The position numbers were made by a program, and so were the translations under genes. This document shows positions 26,539 through 35,948 of a stretch of DNA of 64,000 nucleotides, in pieces. Source of the stretch: Methanobrevibacter millerae (GTDB taxonomy: Archaea > Methanobacteriota > Methanobacteria > Methanobacteriales > Methanobacteriaceae); NCBI RefSeq assembly GCF_900103415.1, contig NZ_FMXB01000006.1, positions 62,001 to 126,000 on the forward strand, written 5' to 3'. The notes beneath the pieces are model-generated. The model made no database searches and was not told the origin of the DNA. It was given only the letters and a program-made list of their open reading frames with translations. Within the stretch, counting starts at the first letter, position 1. Every line of letters starts with the position of its first letter.

Positions 26539-26961
26539 TTAATGTACAACTAAAACAGGACATTTAGCGGCATTAACGACTTTGTCACTAACGCTTCCCA
26601 AAATAAATCTATCAAAACCAGATTTACCGGAACTGCCAACAACAATCAAATCAACACTTTCCTCAGAAGCAACCTCCAAAATAGAATTTGCAGGAGAACC
26701 TTCCCTGATAATTGAAGTTATTTTAATATCTTCTTCATTCATATCTTCAAATTCCTTTAAGTCTCTTTTACATCGATCATTTAATATTTGATTTAATTGT
26801 TCTACTTCATCAGTGGTGGAAATTCCATTGATAAAATGATTTTCAGATACGCTTAATGCAATAATTTCAGCTCCAGTTACTTTAGCTAAAAATAAAGCAT
26901 GTAATTGGGCTTTTTTTGCAAATTCAGACCCGTCTGTTGGAACTAAAATCTTTTTGTACAT
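26539..26961 (-). CDS. Universal stress protein, UspA family
   Basis: The 140-residue alpha/beta protein begins KKILVPTDGSEFAKKA and ends with the ATP-binding motif GSSGKSGFDRFILGSVSDKV. This is a nucleotide-binding Usp of the ATP-binding subgroup. It lies 47 nt upstream of the CBS-domain gene on the same strand; the two may be expressed together as stress or energy sensors. Its role is not known beyond the family. Confidence 0.93.
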   Translation of the reverse strand: MYKKILVPTDGSEFAKKAQLHALFLAKVTGAEIIALSVSENHFINGISTTDEVEQLNQILNDRCKRDLKEFEDMNEEDIKITSIIREGSPANSILEVASEESVDLIVVGSSGKSGFDRFILGSVSDKVVNAAKCPVLVVH

Positions 26962-26987
26962 AATTACATCTCCAATAATATATAATT

Positions 26988-28145
26988 TTATATGTCTAAT
27001 ATATTATTAGTATAATCTATATTGATAGTATATAATATATTTTTTGTTTCTGAACGGTTAATTATGCTCAAATATGGATTTTTTGAAAAATGTTTAAAGA
27101 CGTTTATCTCCGCATTCTGACCGATTTCAATGAATGATTTGGTAAAACTATATTTAATCGAATTGGTTGTTGCCATTTTAAGAAGTTCACATGGGTTTAA
27201 ATAGTTTTTATAAATTATTGACATTAATTTAAGTGTAAATTCCAGTTCCCTGAGTATATTTGGACTGTTAAGCATTAAATTATCAGTTCCTAAAATAGGT
27301 TTGATATTCATGTTCAGCATTTCATTTAACGGAGGGATACCGACATTCAACGTTGCATTAGCCCTCGGACAGACAACGATATTTGAATCTGAGTCATTGA
27401 TTAAATTTAAATCGTTGTTTTTGGGATTTGTGCAGTGAACAAGCTGATTGAAGCCGGAATTAACTCCTCTTTCAATTTCTGTCTTGTTGAATTTCTTTAA
27501 TGAATCGATTTGATTGGATTCGGATTCTGCAACATGAATTGATGAAATCTTACCTGCCTTCTCGCATTCTCTTGTGATTAGATTGGCAACTTCATCGGTG
27601 ATTTCACCAAAACCGCTTGGAGCTATGCCGTCGGCTTCCTTCAGGAGTTTTCGAATAGCTATTTTAACCTTGGATAAATCCGGATCATCACCATAAAAGC
27701 TATCATCACGGCCGAGAATTATCGGCGTTATTGGAATGTCCTTGGAAGCTTTTTTTAATAATTTAATGCCTTTAAGACCACCTTCACGGTAATCAATGAA
27801 ATGAGTGGTGCCTGATTCAACCATTTCCCACATTGAAGCTTTCATTGCTTCAATAATATCTTCATCTTCTGCTGATGCAAGGGCACGATGTTTAACGCCG
27901 TTTGGCGGCTTGACCATTTCACTTAACGATAGCCCGTAGCCTTCATCTTTGATTATGGAATCGCCGATATGAGTATGACCATTTAGAAATGAAGGTGCTA
28001 TAATTGAGCCTTCAGCATCAATGATTTTGCCTTCCTTAGCATCCTTGGAAATGTCTGTGATGATTCCCTCATCAACAACAAGATTTGCCTTAATCGGGTC
28101 CAGATTCAAGCCCCTTAAAATAATTCCATTAGCTATAGTGAACAT
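26988..28145 (-). CDS. Amidohydrolase-superfamily protein
   Basis: The 385-residue enzyme has the metal-binding pattern of deaminase-type amidohydrolases: HTHIGDS near residue 58, SIHVAESES near 198, VHCTNPKNNDL near 230 and LGTDNLMLNSPN near 285. It resembles methylthioadenosine/S-adenosylhomocysteine or cytosine deaminases, but the substrate cannot be read from sequence alone. No clear partner gene is present. The codon use looks like that of the neighbours. Confidence 0.8.
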   Translation of the reverse strand: MFTIANGIILRGLNLDPIKANLVVDEGIITDISKDAKEGKIIDAEGSIIAPSFLNGHTHIGDSIIKDEGYGLSLSEMVKPPNGVKHRALASAEDEDIIEAMKASMWEMVESGTTHFIDYREGGLKGIKLLKKASKDIPITPIILGRDDSFYGDDPDLSKVKIAIRKLLKEADGIAPSGFGEITDEVANLITRECEKAGKISSIHVAESESNQIDSLKKFNKTEIERGVNSGFNQLVHCTNPKNNDLNLINDSDSNIVVCPRANATLNVGIPPLNEMLNMNIKPILGTDNLMLNSPNILRELEFTLKLMSIIYKNYLNPCELLKMATTNSIKYSFTKSFIEIGQNAEINVFKHFSKNPYLSIINRSETKNILYTINIDYTNNILDI

Positions 28146-28190
28146 TAAAAAGAAGTCTTTAATTGAAAATATTTAAATTTTATGGAGTGT

Positions 28191-28230
28191 TAAAAAAAAG
28201 AAATGAATGGTTTAAAAATTAATTTAAACC
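28191..28230 (-). terminator. Terminator of secreted-protein gene
   Basis: GGTTTAAA (28209-28216) and TTTAAACC (28223-28230) form an 8-bp stem. On the minus strand it is followed by ATTCATTTCTTTTTTTT. Confidence 0.6.
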
Positions 28231-28242
28231 AGTTTATAGTTT

Positions 28243-28833
28243 TTATGATGTTATGCTGTCATCACATGGAGTTAAATCCACTAATGGCACTTCATCATCA
28301 GGATTGGTACACTGTTTAATTATCTCTTCATTGATAATATTATCTTCATGGACTTTGCTTCCATCATCATAAACTTTGTAACCTGAAATTTCCCAAAGAT
28401 TGTAAGCATCATCATGAGAATAACTACCTTCTTTGTAACCTGATCCAAGATAACCCATGAAATGGTGACATAATGCTGCATCAGGTAATGGATTTGTAAC
28501 TTCACCAATAGCTACGAAACCTCCACATTCAACACATATAATATATCTATCAGCTAATCCATCTTCTACATTGTAATGTGCATATTTACCAATATATACA
28601 AGATCTTTAGCCTCTTCTTTTATAACACCAGACTGTGCAATTTGAGTGCTGATTGAATCATCTTGCACAGGTATTAACTTAGAATTGTCTGTATTTATTT
28701 GAATATCATTATCTGCAATATTTGTAGTATCATCATTGGATACAGTTGCATTTTCAGATAAAACTGCATATGCTCCAGAAGAAATACAAATAATAGCAAT
28801 AATAAATATTCCCAACATTATTTTTCTTTTCAT
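28243..28833 (-). CDS. Secreted or membrane-anchored protein, unknown function
   Basis: ATG 28833 begins a signal-type N-terminus (MKRKIMLGIFIIAIICISSG, then AYA). A Ser/Thr/Asp-rich stretch leads to a compact C-terminal part with cysteines in IICVECGG and ALCHHFMGYLG and a KQCTNPDDE end. The long upstream frame is not credible as coding. The cysteine/histidine set could bind a metal or form disulfides outside the cell. It is divergent from an adhesin-like gene about 100 nt away, and the two may be co-regulated surface proteins. I do not recognise the family. Confidence 0.65.
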   Translation of the reverse strand: MKRKIMLGIFIIAIICISSGAYAVLSENATVSNDDTTNIADNDIQINTDNSKLIPVQDDSISTQIAQSGVIKEEAKDLVYIGKYAHYNVEDGLADRYIICVECGGFVAIGEVTNPLPDAALCHHFMGYLGSGYKEGSYSHDDAYNLWEISGYKVYDDGSKVHEDNIINEEIIKQCTNPDDEVPLVDLTPCDDSITS

Positions 28834-28938
28834 AATAATCACATTAAAACATTTGTGGTAATATATATATACAGCAATATATACTTTACTATATGAGTAA
28901 TTTAAATTACACATATGAAAAAAATTAGAGGTGGAAAA

Positions 28939-30318
28939 ATGACTTTAAAAAAGATAATCATAATCAGTTTATTATTTATCTTGACTATCGGTGCAGTTAA
29001 TGCAAGTGATGATGTAAATTCACTTCAAGCAGAGCCAAACAATGAAATTAGTCAAGATATCATTAGTTTAGAAAATACATATGAAATTAATGATGCAAAT
29101 TATAACACTTATTTCGATGAAAACGGAAAAACAAATGAAAATATCAGTAACGGAGATACAATCAGATTAGGAAACCTTACAAACAAAGAAATATGCATTG
29201 ACAAAAGTCTAACAATAACCCCGATAACTTCAAACGATGAATTAATTAATTCCATGATTAAATTAGTATCCGGAAGCGATAATTCAATCATTAATGGAAT
29301 TAAAATCATAAATAACAATGATACCCAATTTAAACATGCAATAGTAATAAATGATTCTAATAATGTAACAATTACACAAGCAATTATTGATTCAATATAT
29401 CCTATTGACAGCCATATTTTGATAAATTCTTCAAAATCTATCAAAGTAGTTAATTCTACTTTTATTAATTCCGGAGACACTTACATAGTAATTATTAATA
29501 CAACAAACAACTGTACAGGTTTAATTGTTGGATATAATACTATAATAATAAGACGAAATACTATAATTTCTGAAGATTTAACAAAAATAGAAAAAAATGC
29601 TTCAAAATTCGAAGCTAAATTTGTACAAAAAGATAATCCTTTAAGCTTTATTCAAGTTTCATTTATAATTAATGGTGTTAACTACAAAAGAACAACAGAT
29701 GATAAAGGAATTGCCAGAATAGCTATTAATCTTGAACCTGGAAACTACACAATCCAATCAATAAACTCATATAGTGGAGAAGTAAAAAACAACACAATTA
29801 CAGTACTGCCAAGGATTGTTGAGAATAATGATTTGGAAAAATTCTACCGCAACGATTCACAATACTGGATTAAAATATTAGATGACAATGGAAATCCTGT
29901 AGGTGCTAATGAAACTGTTACATTCAACATTAACGGAGTATTCTACAACAGAACAACAAACGCTTCAGGATACGTGAAACTCAATATCAACTTACAGCCT
30001 GGCGAATACATAATAACCGCAGAATATAAAGGATGCAGAGTATCCAACAACATCACAGTAAAACCAGTACTGTTCGCAGAAAACTTAACTAAAAAATTCA
30101 ATACTTCAGATCAGTTCAAAGCCAAATTACTTGACGGTAAAGGCAATCCATTAGCTAATACTAATGTTACATTCAACATACACGGAGTATTCTATACCCG
30201 CACAACAGACAGCGAAGGAATTGCCAGATTAAACATTAACCTCCAACCAGGCGAATACATAATAACATCAAGCTACAACGGCACAAACGTAGCAAACAAA
30301 GTCACTGTAACTGAATAA
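28939..30318 (+). CDS. Adhesin-like surface protein with Ig-type repeats
   Basis: The 459-residue protein has a signal peptide (KKIIIISLLFILTIGAVNAS), a 200-residue region resembling a beta-helix, then three Ig-like repeats of about 85 residues. The repeats end in lines such as LNINLQPGEYIITAEY and share the YRNDSQYWIKILDDNGNPV pattern. It is far smaller than most Methanobrevibacter adhesin-like proteins, and I see no obvious C-terminal anchor. ATG 28939 has AGAGGTGG just upstream. It is closely related to the broken gene at 18663-20383, which shows the repeats have been duplicated and shuffled within this chromosome. Confidence 0.88.
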   Translation: MTLKKIIIISLLFILTIGAVNASDDVNSLQAEPNNEISQDIISLENTYEINDANYNTYFDENGKTNENISNGDTIRLGNLTNKEICIDKSLTITPITSNDELINSMIKLVSGSDNSIINGIKIINNNDTQFKHAIVINDSNNVTITQAIIDSIYPIDSHILINSSKSIKVVNSTFINSGDTYIVIINTTNNCTGLIVGYNTIIIRRNTIISEDLTKIEKNASKFEAKFVQKDNPLSFIQVSFIINGVNYKRTTDDKGIARIAINLEPGNYTIQSINSYSGEVKNNTITVLPRIVENNDLEKFYRNDSQYWIKILDDNGNPVGANETVTFNINGVFYNRTTNASGYVKLNINLQPGEYIITAEYKGCRVSNNITVKPVLFAENLTKKFNTSDQFKAKLLDGKGNPLANTNVTFNIHGVFYTRTTDSEGIARLNINLQPGEYIITSSYNGTNVANKVTVTE

Positions 30319-30349
30319 AGAAGTTTTAAAAACTTCTTTTCCTTTTTTT
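30317..30349 (+). terminator. Terminator of adhesin-like gene
   Basis: AAGAAGTTTT (30318-30327) and AAAACTTCTT (30329-30338) pair as a long stem with T-tracts after it. The structure starts at the stop codon. Confidence 0.65.
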
Positions 30350-30426
30350 ATTTCCGATAAAATAACTATATTAAACACCACGGACATATTAATAGTTACC
30401 ATCAAAAATTAATGAGGATGATTTAA

Positions 30427-31029
30427 ATTAACTCTCAGGAAATAAGGTATTTTTACAGAAATATCGTTAAAAGCGGAGATGTGTACCGTATCAAGTATAA
30501 TAATAAAGACTATGGGGAGTTTACAAAATTATCCGACGCATTATATGAAAGGGACGCATTATTTTACTGTAATTTTGACTACGATTTGCTTGTGGAATGC
30601 GACCTTGAAAACAAGTATGAAAATAAGGTGCTGCCGCCATTTCCCGAAAAAAGATCAAAGGGAAGAATTAGAGGAATTAAAGTTAACAAAAAGGAAAGGG
30701 AAGGGGAAATTCTTTTCGACCATAAAAAAAGAGTATTTTACATCCAAAAGGGAGATAAAAAAATTGGCCAATACGCTTCAATGACCGAAGCATTCTACTA
30801 TAAAAAGATATTAATGGAAAACAACTGGGATGAAAACGCCCTTAGAAGCAAAATTACCCTTAGAATCAACATGAACAGGAAACTGGATTTAAATAAGGAA
30901 TATAAAGTTGAATTAATCTATTGTCCTAACTGCAGAAGCAAATTGAAAATCAATCAGGAGGAATGTCCTTCCTGCGGATTCAATATCAAGGAGTATCTTA
31001 CTCAAAAAAAAGTAATTAATGAAGAATAA
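30427..31029 (+). CDS. Protein with C-terminal zinc ribbon (probable non-AUG start)
   Basis: The protein has a repeated pattern with aromatic residues (YRIKYNNKDYGEFTKLSDAL near the start and FYIQKGDKKIGQYASMTEAF in the middle), which looks like a duplicated small domain. It ends in a zinc ribbon, YCPNCRSKLK and CPSCGFN. GTG 30481 is the first canonical start, but coding runs upstream (SQEIRYFYRNIVKSGD) to ATT 30427, which follows GAGGATGA. I propose ATT as the start (200 aa). The repeated unit resembles those in other Methanobrevibacter proteins, but its function is unknown. Confidence 0.65.
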   Translation: MNSQEIRYFYRNIVKSGDVYRIKYNNKDYGEFTKLSDALYERDALFYCNFDYDLLVECDLENKYENKVLPPFPEKRSKGRIRGIKVNKKEREGEILFDHKKRVFYIQKGDKKIGQYASMTEAFYYKKILMENNWDENALRSKITLRINMNRKLDLNKEYKVELIYCPNCRSKLKINQEECPSCGFNIKEYLTQKKVINEE

Positions 31030-34000
31030 TTATTCTTCACCAACATATTCATTTAATGATTTTACACTAATTTTATTATTCTGTACGGATTCAATAGCAT
31101 TTAAGGCGGCTCTTGCACCGGCCAAAGTGGTAACGTAAGGAATGCCGAGCTCAATAGCTAGACGCCTGATGATATAACCATCCATTGCTGACTGCTTACC
31201 TTCTGAAGTGTTGATAATCAGGTCAATTTCCTTACCTAAAATAGCGTCTCTGATGTTAGGAGAGCCCTGTGAGACTTTTTTGACTTTCTCAACGCTGTCG
31301 AGTCCGGTTGCATCGGCGGTTCCTGGAGTTGCAACAAGTTCAAATCCTAAATTAGCTGCCTTTTCAGCAATAGGTCTGATTTTCTTCTTGTCATCCTCTT
31401 TAACACTTATGAAGATTTTACCTTCTTTAGGCAAGTCCATACCCGCTGAAAGCTGTGACTTGTAGAATGCCAATCCAAAGTTTTCATCTATACCGATACT
31501 TTCACCGGTGGATTTCATTTCAGGACCTAAAACGGTATCTGATTCAGGTAACTTTAAGAATGGGAACACAGATTCCTTAACAGCAACGTGGTCTATTTTA
31601 ATTTCCTTGGTCAAGCCGAAGTCCTTCAATTTTGCGCCGTCCATAATCCATGTAGCCACTTTTGCCAACGGCACGCCTATGGCCTTGCTTACAAACGGAA
31701 CGGTTCTACTTGCACGAGGATTTGCCTCAATGATATAAACCATTTCCTCATCAAGCTTTACGGCATACTGAATGTTCATCAAACCTTTAACGTCAAGTTC
31801 CAAAGCCAGCTTGGTTGAGTTTTCACGGATTGTGTCTAAAATATGCGTTGGTATCGTTTGCGGAGGAATTACACATGCGGAGTCTCCTGAGTGGACACCT
31901 GCCTCTTCGATATGCTCCATGATTCCTGCAATGAATACGTCATCGCCGTCACATAACAAATCAACATCAAGCTCGATTGCGTTTTCTAAAAACTTATCAA
32001 CTAAAATAGGATGTTCAGGTGAAACCTTTACGGCTTCCTGCATATATTCCTCAAGCTCATTGTTGTCATAAACGATTTCCATAGCCCTTCCGCCAATAAC
32101 GTATGACGGACGTACCAGTACTGGGAATGTGATTTTTTCTGCGATTTTACGGGCTTCCTCAAAGGAATTTGCGGTTCCGTACGGAGCCTGATGAATGTGC
32201 AGCTTCTCGAGAAGTTCAGCGAATAATTCCCTGTCTTCTACCCTGTCGATGCTTTCATATGGAGTTCCTAAAATCTTAACTCCAGCATTTGCCAGAGGCA
32301 CGGCCAGGTTGATTGATGTCTGACCTCCAAACTGAACGATAACGCCGTCAGGTTTTTCCTGTTCTATTACTCCCATTACGTCTTCAAAGGTAATAGGTTC
32401 AAAGAACAGCTTATCTGAAATGTCATAATCGGTACTTACGGTTTCAGGGTTGTTATTAATCAGGATAGTTTCGATTCCATCTTCCTTTAAAGCCAAGGAT
32501 GAATGTACACAACAGTAATCGAATTCGATACCCTGACCGATTCTGATTGGTCCTGCACCTAAAATGACGACTTTTTTCTTTGTCGTTGAGGTCAATTCGT
32601 TTCCTTCATCATAGCTGCTGTAGTAATAAGGAGTTTTAGCCTCAAACTCGGCAGCACAGGTATCTACCATCTTATAGGATTGTTTTATATTGTATCTTGA
32701 AAGCAGGTTTCTGATGTATTCTTCAGTCTGGCCTGACAATTCAGCCAGTCTTTTATTGGAACAGCCGATCTGCTTTGCTTTTCTTAAATAATCACAATCA
32801 TCCAGTTTTTCAGCAGTAACGCCGTTTTCAAACTCTACGATGTTTCTGATTTTGTAGAGGAAGAATTTATCGATATTGGTTAATTCCTGAATCTTGTCCA
32901 GATCCATTCCGTCCTTAATGGCAGAGTAAATCTGGAAATAAATAACGTCAGTCGGATTGGCCAAATCCTCTTCAGTGTATTCGACGTATTCAAAGCCGTC
33001 AAAGCCCATGTCCAGTGATCTGAGCGCTTTCTGGAATGCCTCTTCAAAGGTCCTTCCGATAGCCATCACTTCACCGGTTGCCTTCATCTGAACGCCTACC
33101 TGGCGGCTGATTCCTTTAAACTTATCGAACGGCCATCTTGGGATTTTTATTACCACATAATCAATGGCCGGTTCAAAGGAAGCCGGGGTTTCCTTGGTAA
33201 TGTCGTTTCTGATTTCATCCAAAGTCATTCCCAAAGCTATTTTTGATGATATCTTAGCAATCGGATAACCTGTTGCCTTTGATGCAAGGGCACTGCTTCT
33301 TGACACACGAGGATTTACCTCAATTACCTTATATTCATCGGTTTCGGGATTTAATGCGAACTGGATGTTACATCCTCCGCGAATTCCCAAAGCCCTGATA
33401 ATCTTGATTGATGCGTCACGCATTTTTTGAATCGTTTCATCGCATAAGTTAAGGATAGGGGCAACTACAACACTGTCTCCTGTGTGGATTCCCATAGGGT
33501 CTATATTTTCCATTGTACAGACGATGATACAGGTATCTTCCTTATCCCTCATGACTTCGAATTCTATTTCCTTCCATCCCAGAACAGATTCGTCAATGAG
33601 AACCTGATTGATGAAACTCATGTCCAGTCCGTGATTTGCGATTTCAATCAGTTCCTCTTCATTGTGGGCTATTCCTCCACCGGTTCCGCCCAATGTGAAT
33701 GCCGGCCTTACAATGACAGGATAGCCGATATCCTTAACGGCTTCAAGGGCATCGTCAACGCTTTCAACAGCCTGACATTTAGGAATTTCCTCACCTATTT
33801 CTTCCATGAGGTTTGCAAATAAATCACGGTCTTCAACGTCCTTGATTGTCTGGACGTCAGATCCTAAAACCTTAATGTCATCAAGTAAGCCTAAATCTCC
33901 AAGACCTGTTGCTATGTTCAATCCTGTCTGTCCGCCCATGGTTGGTAAAATAGCATCAACTTCTTCTTCCTTTATGATTTTAGCAACGATTTCTGGAGTC

Positions 34001-34206
34001 AATGGTTCTGTATAAACAGTATCTGCCATGTCAATATCAGTCTGGATAGTAGCCGGATTACTGTTGACAAGTACGGTTTCGATTCCCTCTTCCCTTAATG
34101 ATTTGCATGCTTGTGATCCTGAATAATCGAACTCTGCAGCCTGTCCGATTTGAATAGGTCCAGAACCAATAATCAATACTTTTTTAATATCTTTATCTAC
34201 TGGCAT
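31030..34206 (-). CDS. carB: Carbamoyl-phosphate synthase large subunit
   Basis: CarB makes carbamoyl phosphate from bicarbonate, ammonia and two ATP for pyrimidine and arginine synthesis. The 1058-residue protein is full length, with duplicated ATP-grasp halves (first half GSGPIQIGQAAEFDYSG, second half GAGPIRIGQGIEFDYC), an oligomerisation segment between them, and a C-terminal MGS-like allosteric domain. It lies 12 nt downstream of carA, so the two subunits are co-translated. No intein or split is seen, unlike some archaea in which carB is broken into two genes. Confidence 0.98.
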   Translation of the reverse strand: MPVDKDIKKVLIIGSGPIQIGQAAEFDYSGSQACKSLREEGIETVLVNSNPATIQTDIDMADTVYTEPLTPEIVAKIIKEEEVDAILPTMGGQTGLNIATGLGDLGLLDDIKVLGSDVQTIKDVEDRDLFANLMEEIGEEIPKCQAVESVDDALEAVKDIGYPVIVRPAFTLGGTGGGIAHNEEELIEIANHGLDMSFINQVLIDESVLGWKEIEFEVMRDKEDTCIIVCTMENIDPMGIHTGDSVVVAPILNLCDETIQKMRDASIKIIRALGIRGGCNIQFALNPETDEYKVIEVNPRVSRSSALASKATGYPIAKISSKIALGMTLDEIRNDITKETPASFEPAIDYVVIKIPRWPFDKFKGISRQVGVQMKATGEVMAIGRTFEEAFQKALRSLDMGFDGFEYVEYTEEDLANPTDVIYFQIYSAIKDGMDLDKIQELTNIDKFFLYKIRNIVEFENGVTAEKLDDCDYLRKAKQIGCSNKRLAELSGQTEEYIRNLLSRYNIKQSYKMVDTCAAEFEAKTPYYYSSYDEGNELTSTTKKKVVILGAGPIRIGQGIEFDYCCVHSSLALKEDGIETILINNNPETVSTDYDISDKLFFEPITFEDVMGVIEQEKPDGVIVQFGGQTSINLAVPLANAGVKILGTPYESIDRVEDRELFAELLEKLHIHQAPYGTANSFEEARKIAEKITFPVLVRPSYVIGGRAMEIVYDNNELEEYMQEAVKVSPEHPILVDKFLENAIELDVDLLCDGDDVFIAGIMEHIEEAGVHSGDSACVIPPQTIPTHILDTIRENSTKLALELDVKGLMNIQYAVKLDEEMVYIIEANPRASRTVPFVSKAIGVPLAKVATWIMDGAKLKDFGLTKEIKIDHVAVKESVFPFLKLPESDTVLGPEMKSTGESIGIDENFGLAFYKSQLSAGMDLPKEGKIFISVKEDDKKKIRPIAEKAANLGFELVATPGTADATGLDSVEKVKKVSQGSPNIRDAILGKEIDLIINTSEGKQSAMDGYIIRRLAIELGIPYVTTLAGARAALNAIESVQNNKISVKSLNEYVGEE

Positions 34207-34218
34207 TTGTAATCCCCT

Positions 34219-35301
34219 CTAATAATCATCCATCATTTGGTTAAATTCGTCAAAAATGCTTCTCGTATCGTTCGGACCAGGTCCCGCTTCAGGATGGTAC
34301 TGTATACAATGCAGAGGCAGTTCCTTGTGTGAAATGCCTTCTGGAGTTCCATCATTCAAATTAATCTGGGTTAAAAGCAGGTCGGTTTCCTTCAAGGATT
34401 CCTTATCTATGGTAAATCCATGATTTTGTGATGTGATAAATACTTTTCCGGTGTTTAAATCCTTGACTGGCTGGTTTTCTCCCCTATGTCCAAATTTCAT
34501 CTTATATGATTTGGCTCCGAAAGATTTTGCAATCAACTGCTGACCCATACAGATTCCAAAGATAGGCAATCTGTTTGAGAGCTTTTTCATGGTTTCAATG
34601 GTCTCGGATACCCTATCCGGATTTCCTGGACCTGACGTTATCATCAAACCGCTTGGAGAATAATCCAGAATGGTTTTGTAATCAGTATCATAAGGGAACA
34701 GGACTACACCAATGTCCCTTTCCAAAAATGAGTTGATAATGTTCTTTTTAACGCCGCAGTCAATCAAAGCCACTTTCTTATCAGCATCCTCATTGAAGAT
34801 TTTAATTTCTTTTGTTGAAACCAAAGGAACGACATCCCTGTCTTCAATGCTTGGCTGTGATTCGGCCATTTCAATCAATTTGTCATCGGCAATGTCTTCA
34901 GTTGTGATGGCAGCCTTGAGTGAACCCCTTTCACGTATCTTTAAAGTCAAATCACGGGTGTCGACTCCGCTGATACCTGGCGTCTTGAATTCCTTTAAAA
35001 ACTCATCCAAAGTTTTTTGAGGGCCGAAATTGGACACTTCACGGCAGACCTCACGGCAAACAAATCCCTCAACCTGAATCCTATCAGATTGGTACCATTC
35101 TTCACTGACCCCATGATTTCCTTCTAAAGGGTAAGTGGACATTAATATTTCTCCTTTAAAAGACGGGTCTGTTAAAGATTCGGTGTAACCACCCATACCT
35201 GTTGAAAAAACAAGTTCTCCCAATTTAGTGGTCTCGAAACCAAACGCTTCTCCTTTAATAACAGTACCATCTTCCAAAGCTAATTTAGCTATTTTTACCA
35301 T
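34219..35301 (-). CDS. carA: Carbamoyl-phosphate synthase small (glutaminase) subunit
   Basis: CarA releases ammonia from glutamine for CarB. The N-terminal domain contains [18 protein letters not shown]. The class I glutaminase domain has the nucleophile in [10 protein letters not shown] and the His-Glu pair in [15 protein letters not shown] 35301 ([14 protein letters not shown]) has GGTGATTTA upstream and is chosen over an in-frame codon 57 nt earlier. The protein has 360 aa. It is first in the carAB operon. Confidence 0.97.
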   Translation of the reverse strand: MVKIAKLALEDGTVIKGEAFGFETTKLGELVFSTGMGGYTESLTDPSFKGEILMSTYPLEGNHGVSEEWYQSDRIQVEGFVCREVCREVSNFGPQKTLDEFLKEFKTPGISGVDTRDLTLKIRERGSLKAAITTEDIADDKLIEMAESQPSIEDRDVVPLVSTKEIKIFNEDADKKVALIDCGVKKNIINSFLERDIGVVLFPYDTDYKTILDYSPSGLMITSGPGNPDRVSETIETMKKLSNRLPIFGICMGQQLIAKSFGAKSYKMKFGHRGENQPVKDLNTGKVFITSQNHGFTIDKESLKETDLLLTQINLNDGTPEGISHKELPLHCIQYHPEAGPGPNDTRSIFDEFNQMMDDY

Positions 35302-35400
35302 TAAATCACCATTGTAAGAAAATAAAAAATTATTATCTGTATAATATATCTTTTCCAATATTATTAAAACTTTGTTTTTTAGGAAAAATGGTAAAAAAAT

Positions 35401-35460
35401 AAAAAAAATAAAAGGCTAATCAGAGTCAAAATTCATGAATTTTGCTACCCTATAGCCTTT
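35401..35460 (-). terminator. Nested inverted repeats ending the HTH regulator gene
   Basis: An outer 8-bp stem (AAAGGCTA at 35411-35418 with TAGCCTTT at 35453-35460) encloses an 18-nt perfect palindrome, CAAAATTCATGAATTTTG, at 35427-35444. On the minus strand the outer stem is followed by a run of T with few interruptions. It overlaps the last codons of the regulator, so it may both terminate transcription and constrain the C-terminal coding sequence. Confidence 0.5.
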
Positions 35461-35694
35461 TTCTGTTAATTTATATAATCTGCCCTTTCGGACATTAGGT
35501 GTTGCGCAGATAACAAGATCTTGTCTTCTCAAATCAGCCAGAATGTTTGAAATGTGATTTGTACGGACATCAATCCTGTCTCCGATTTCCTTAGGAGTTT
35601 TGAGGTCATAAAGTAAAAACCTTATGATCTCCTTTCGGTACTCCGATGCTTTTACATAAGCCACCAGTTCAAGAAATTTATCATCGCTATCCAT
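35416..35694 (-). CDS. Small winged-helix transcriptional regulator
   Basis: The 92-residue protein is a winged helix-turn-helix: helix 1 DDKFLELVAYVKASEYRKEI, recognition region TPKEIGDRIDVRTNHISNIL, wing VRKGRLYKLTEKGYRVAKF. It resembles small archaeal ArsR/MarR-like regulators without a ligand domain. The start may be ATG 35694 or ATG 35715, and neither has a good ribosome site. It lies between carA and nadC. Its target is not known. Confidence 0.8.
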   Translation of the reverse strand: MDSDDKFLELVAYVKASEYRKEIIRFLLYDLKTPKEIGDRIDVRTNHISNILADLRRQDLVICATPNVRKGRLYKLTEKGYRVAKFMNFDSD

Positions 35695-35948
35695 AAAAAC
35701 AGATTTGTCAATCATAAATACTATTGATATACATTGTTTAACACACAATTAACAAATTAGTAACACATACAATAAGAAAAATCCCTAAAATCACCGCAAA
35801 ATACGATAATTAGTGAATTACTGATTTATAAAACCTTTTAAACATATTAAAGTAGCCATAAGCATTAAATAGAACTTATGATTTTAAAGCAAATAATTGA
35901 GGTAAATTCAGGTAGCTAAAAGCTCATCAAGGACATTTAAGAGATTAT

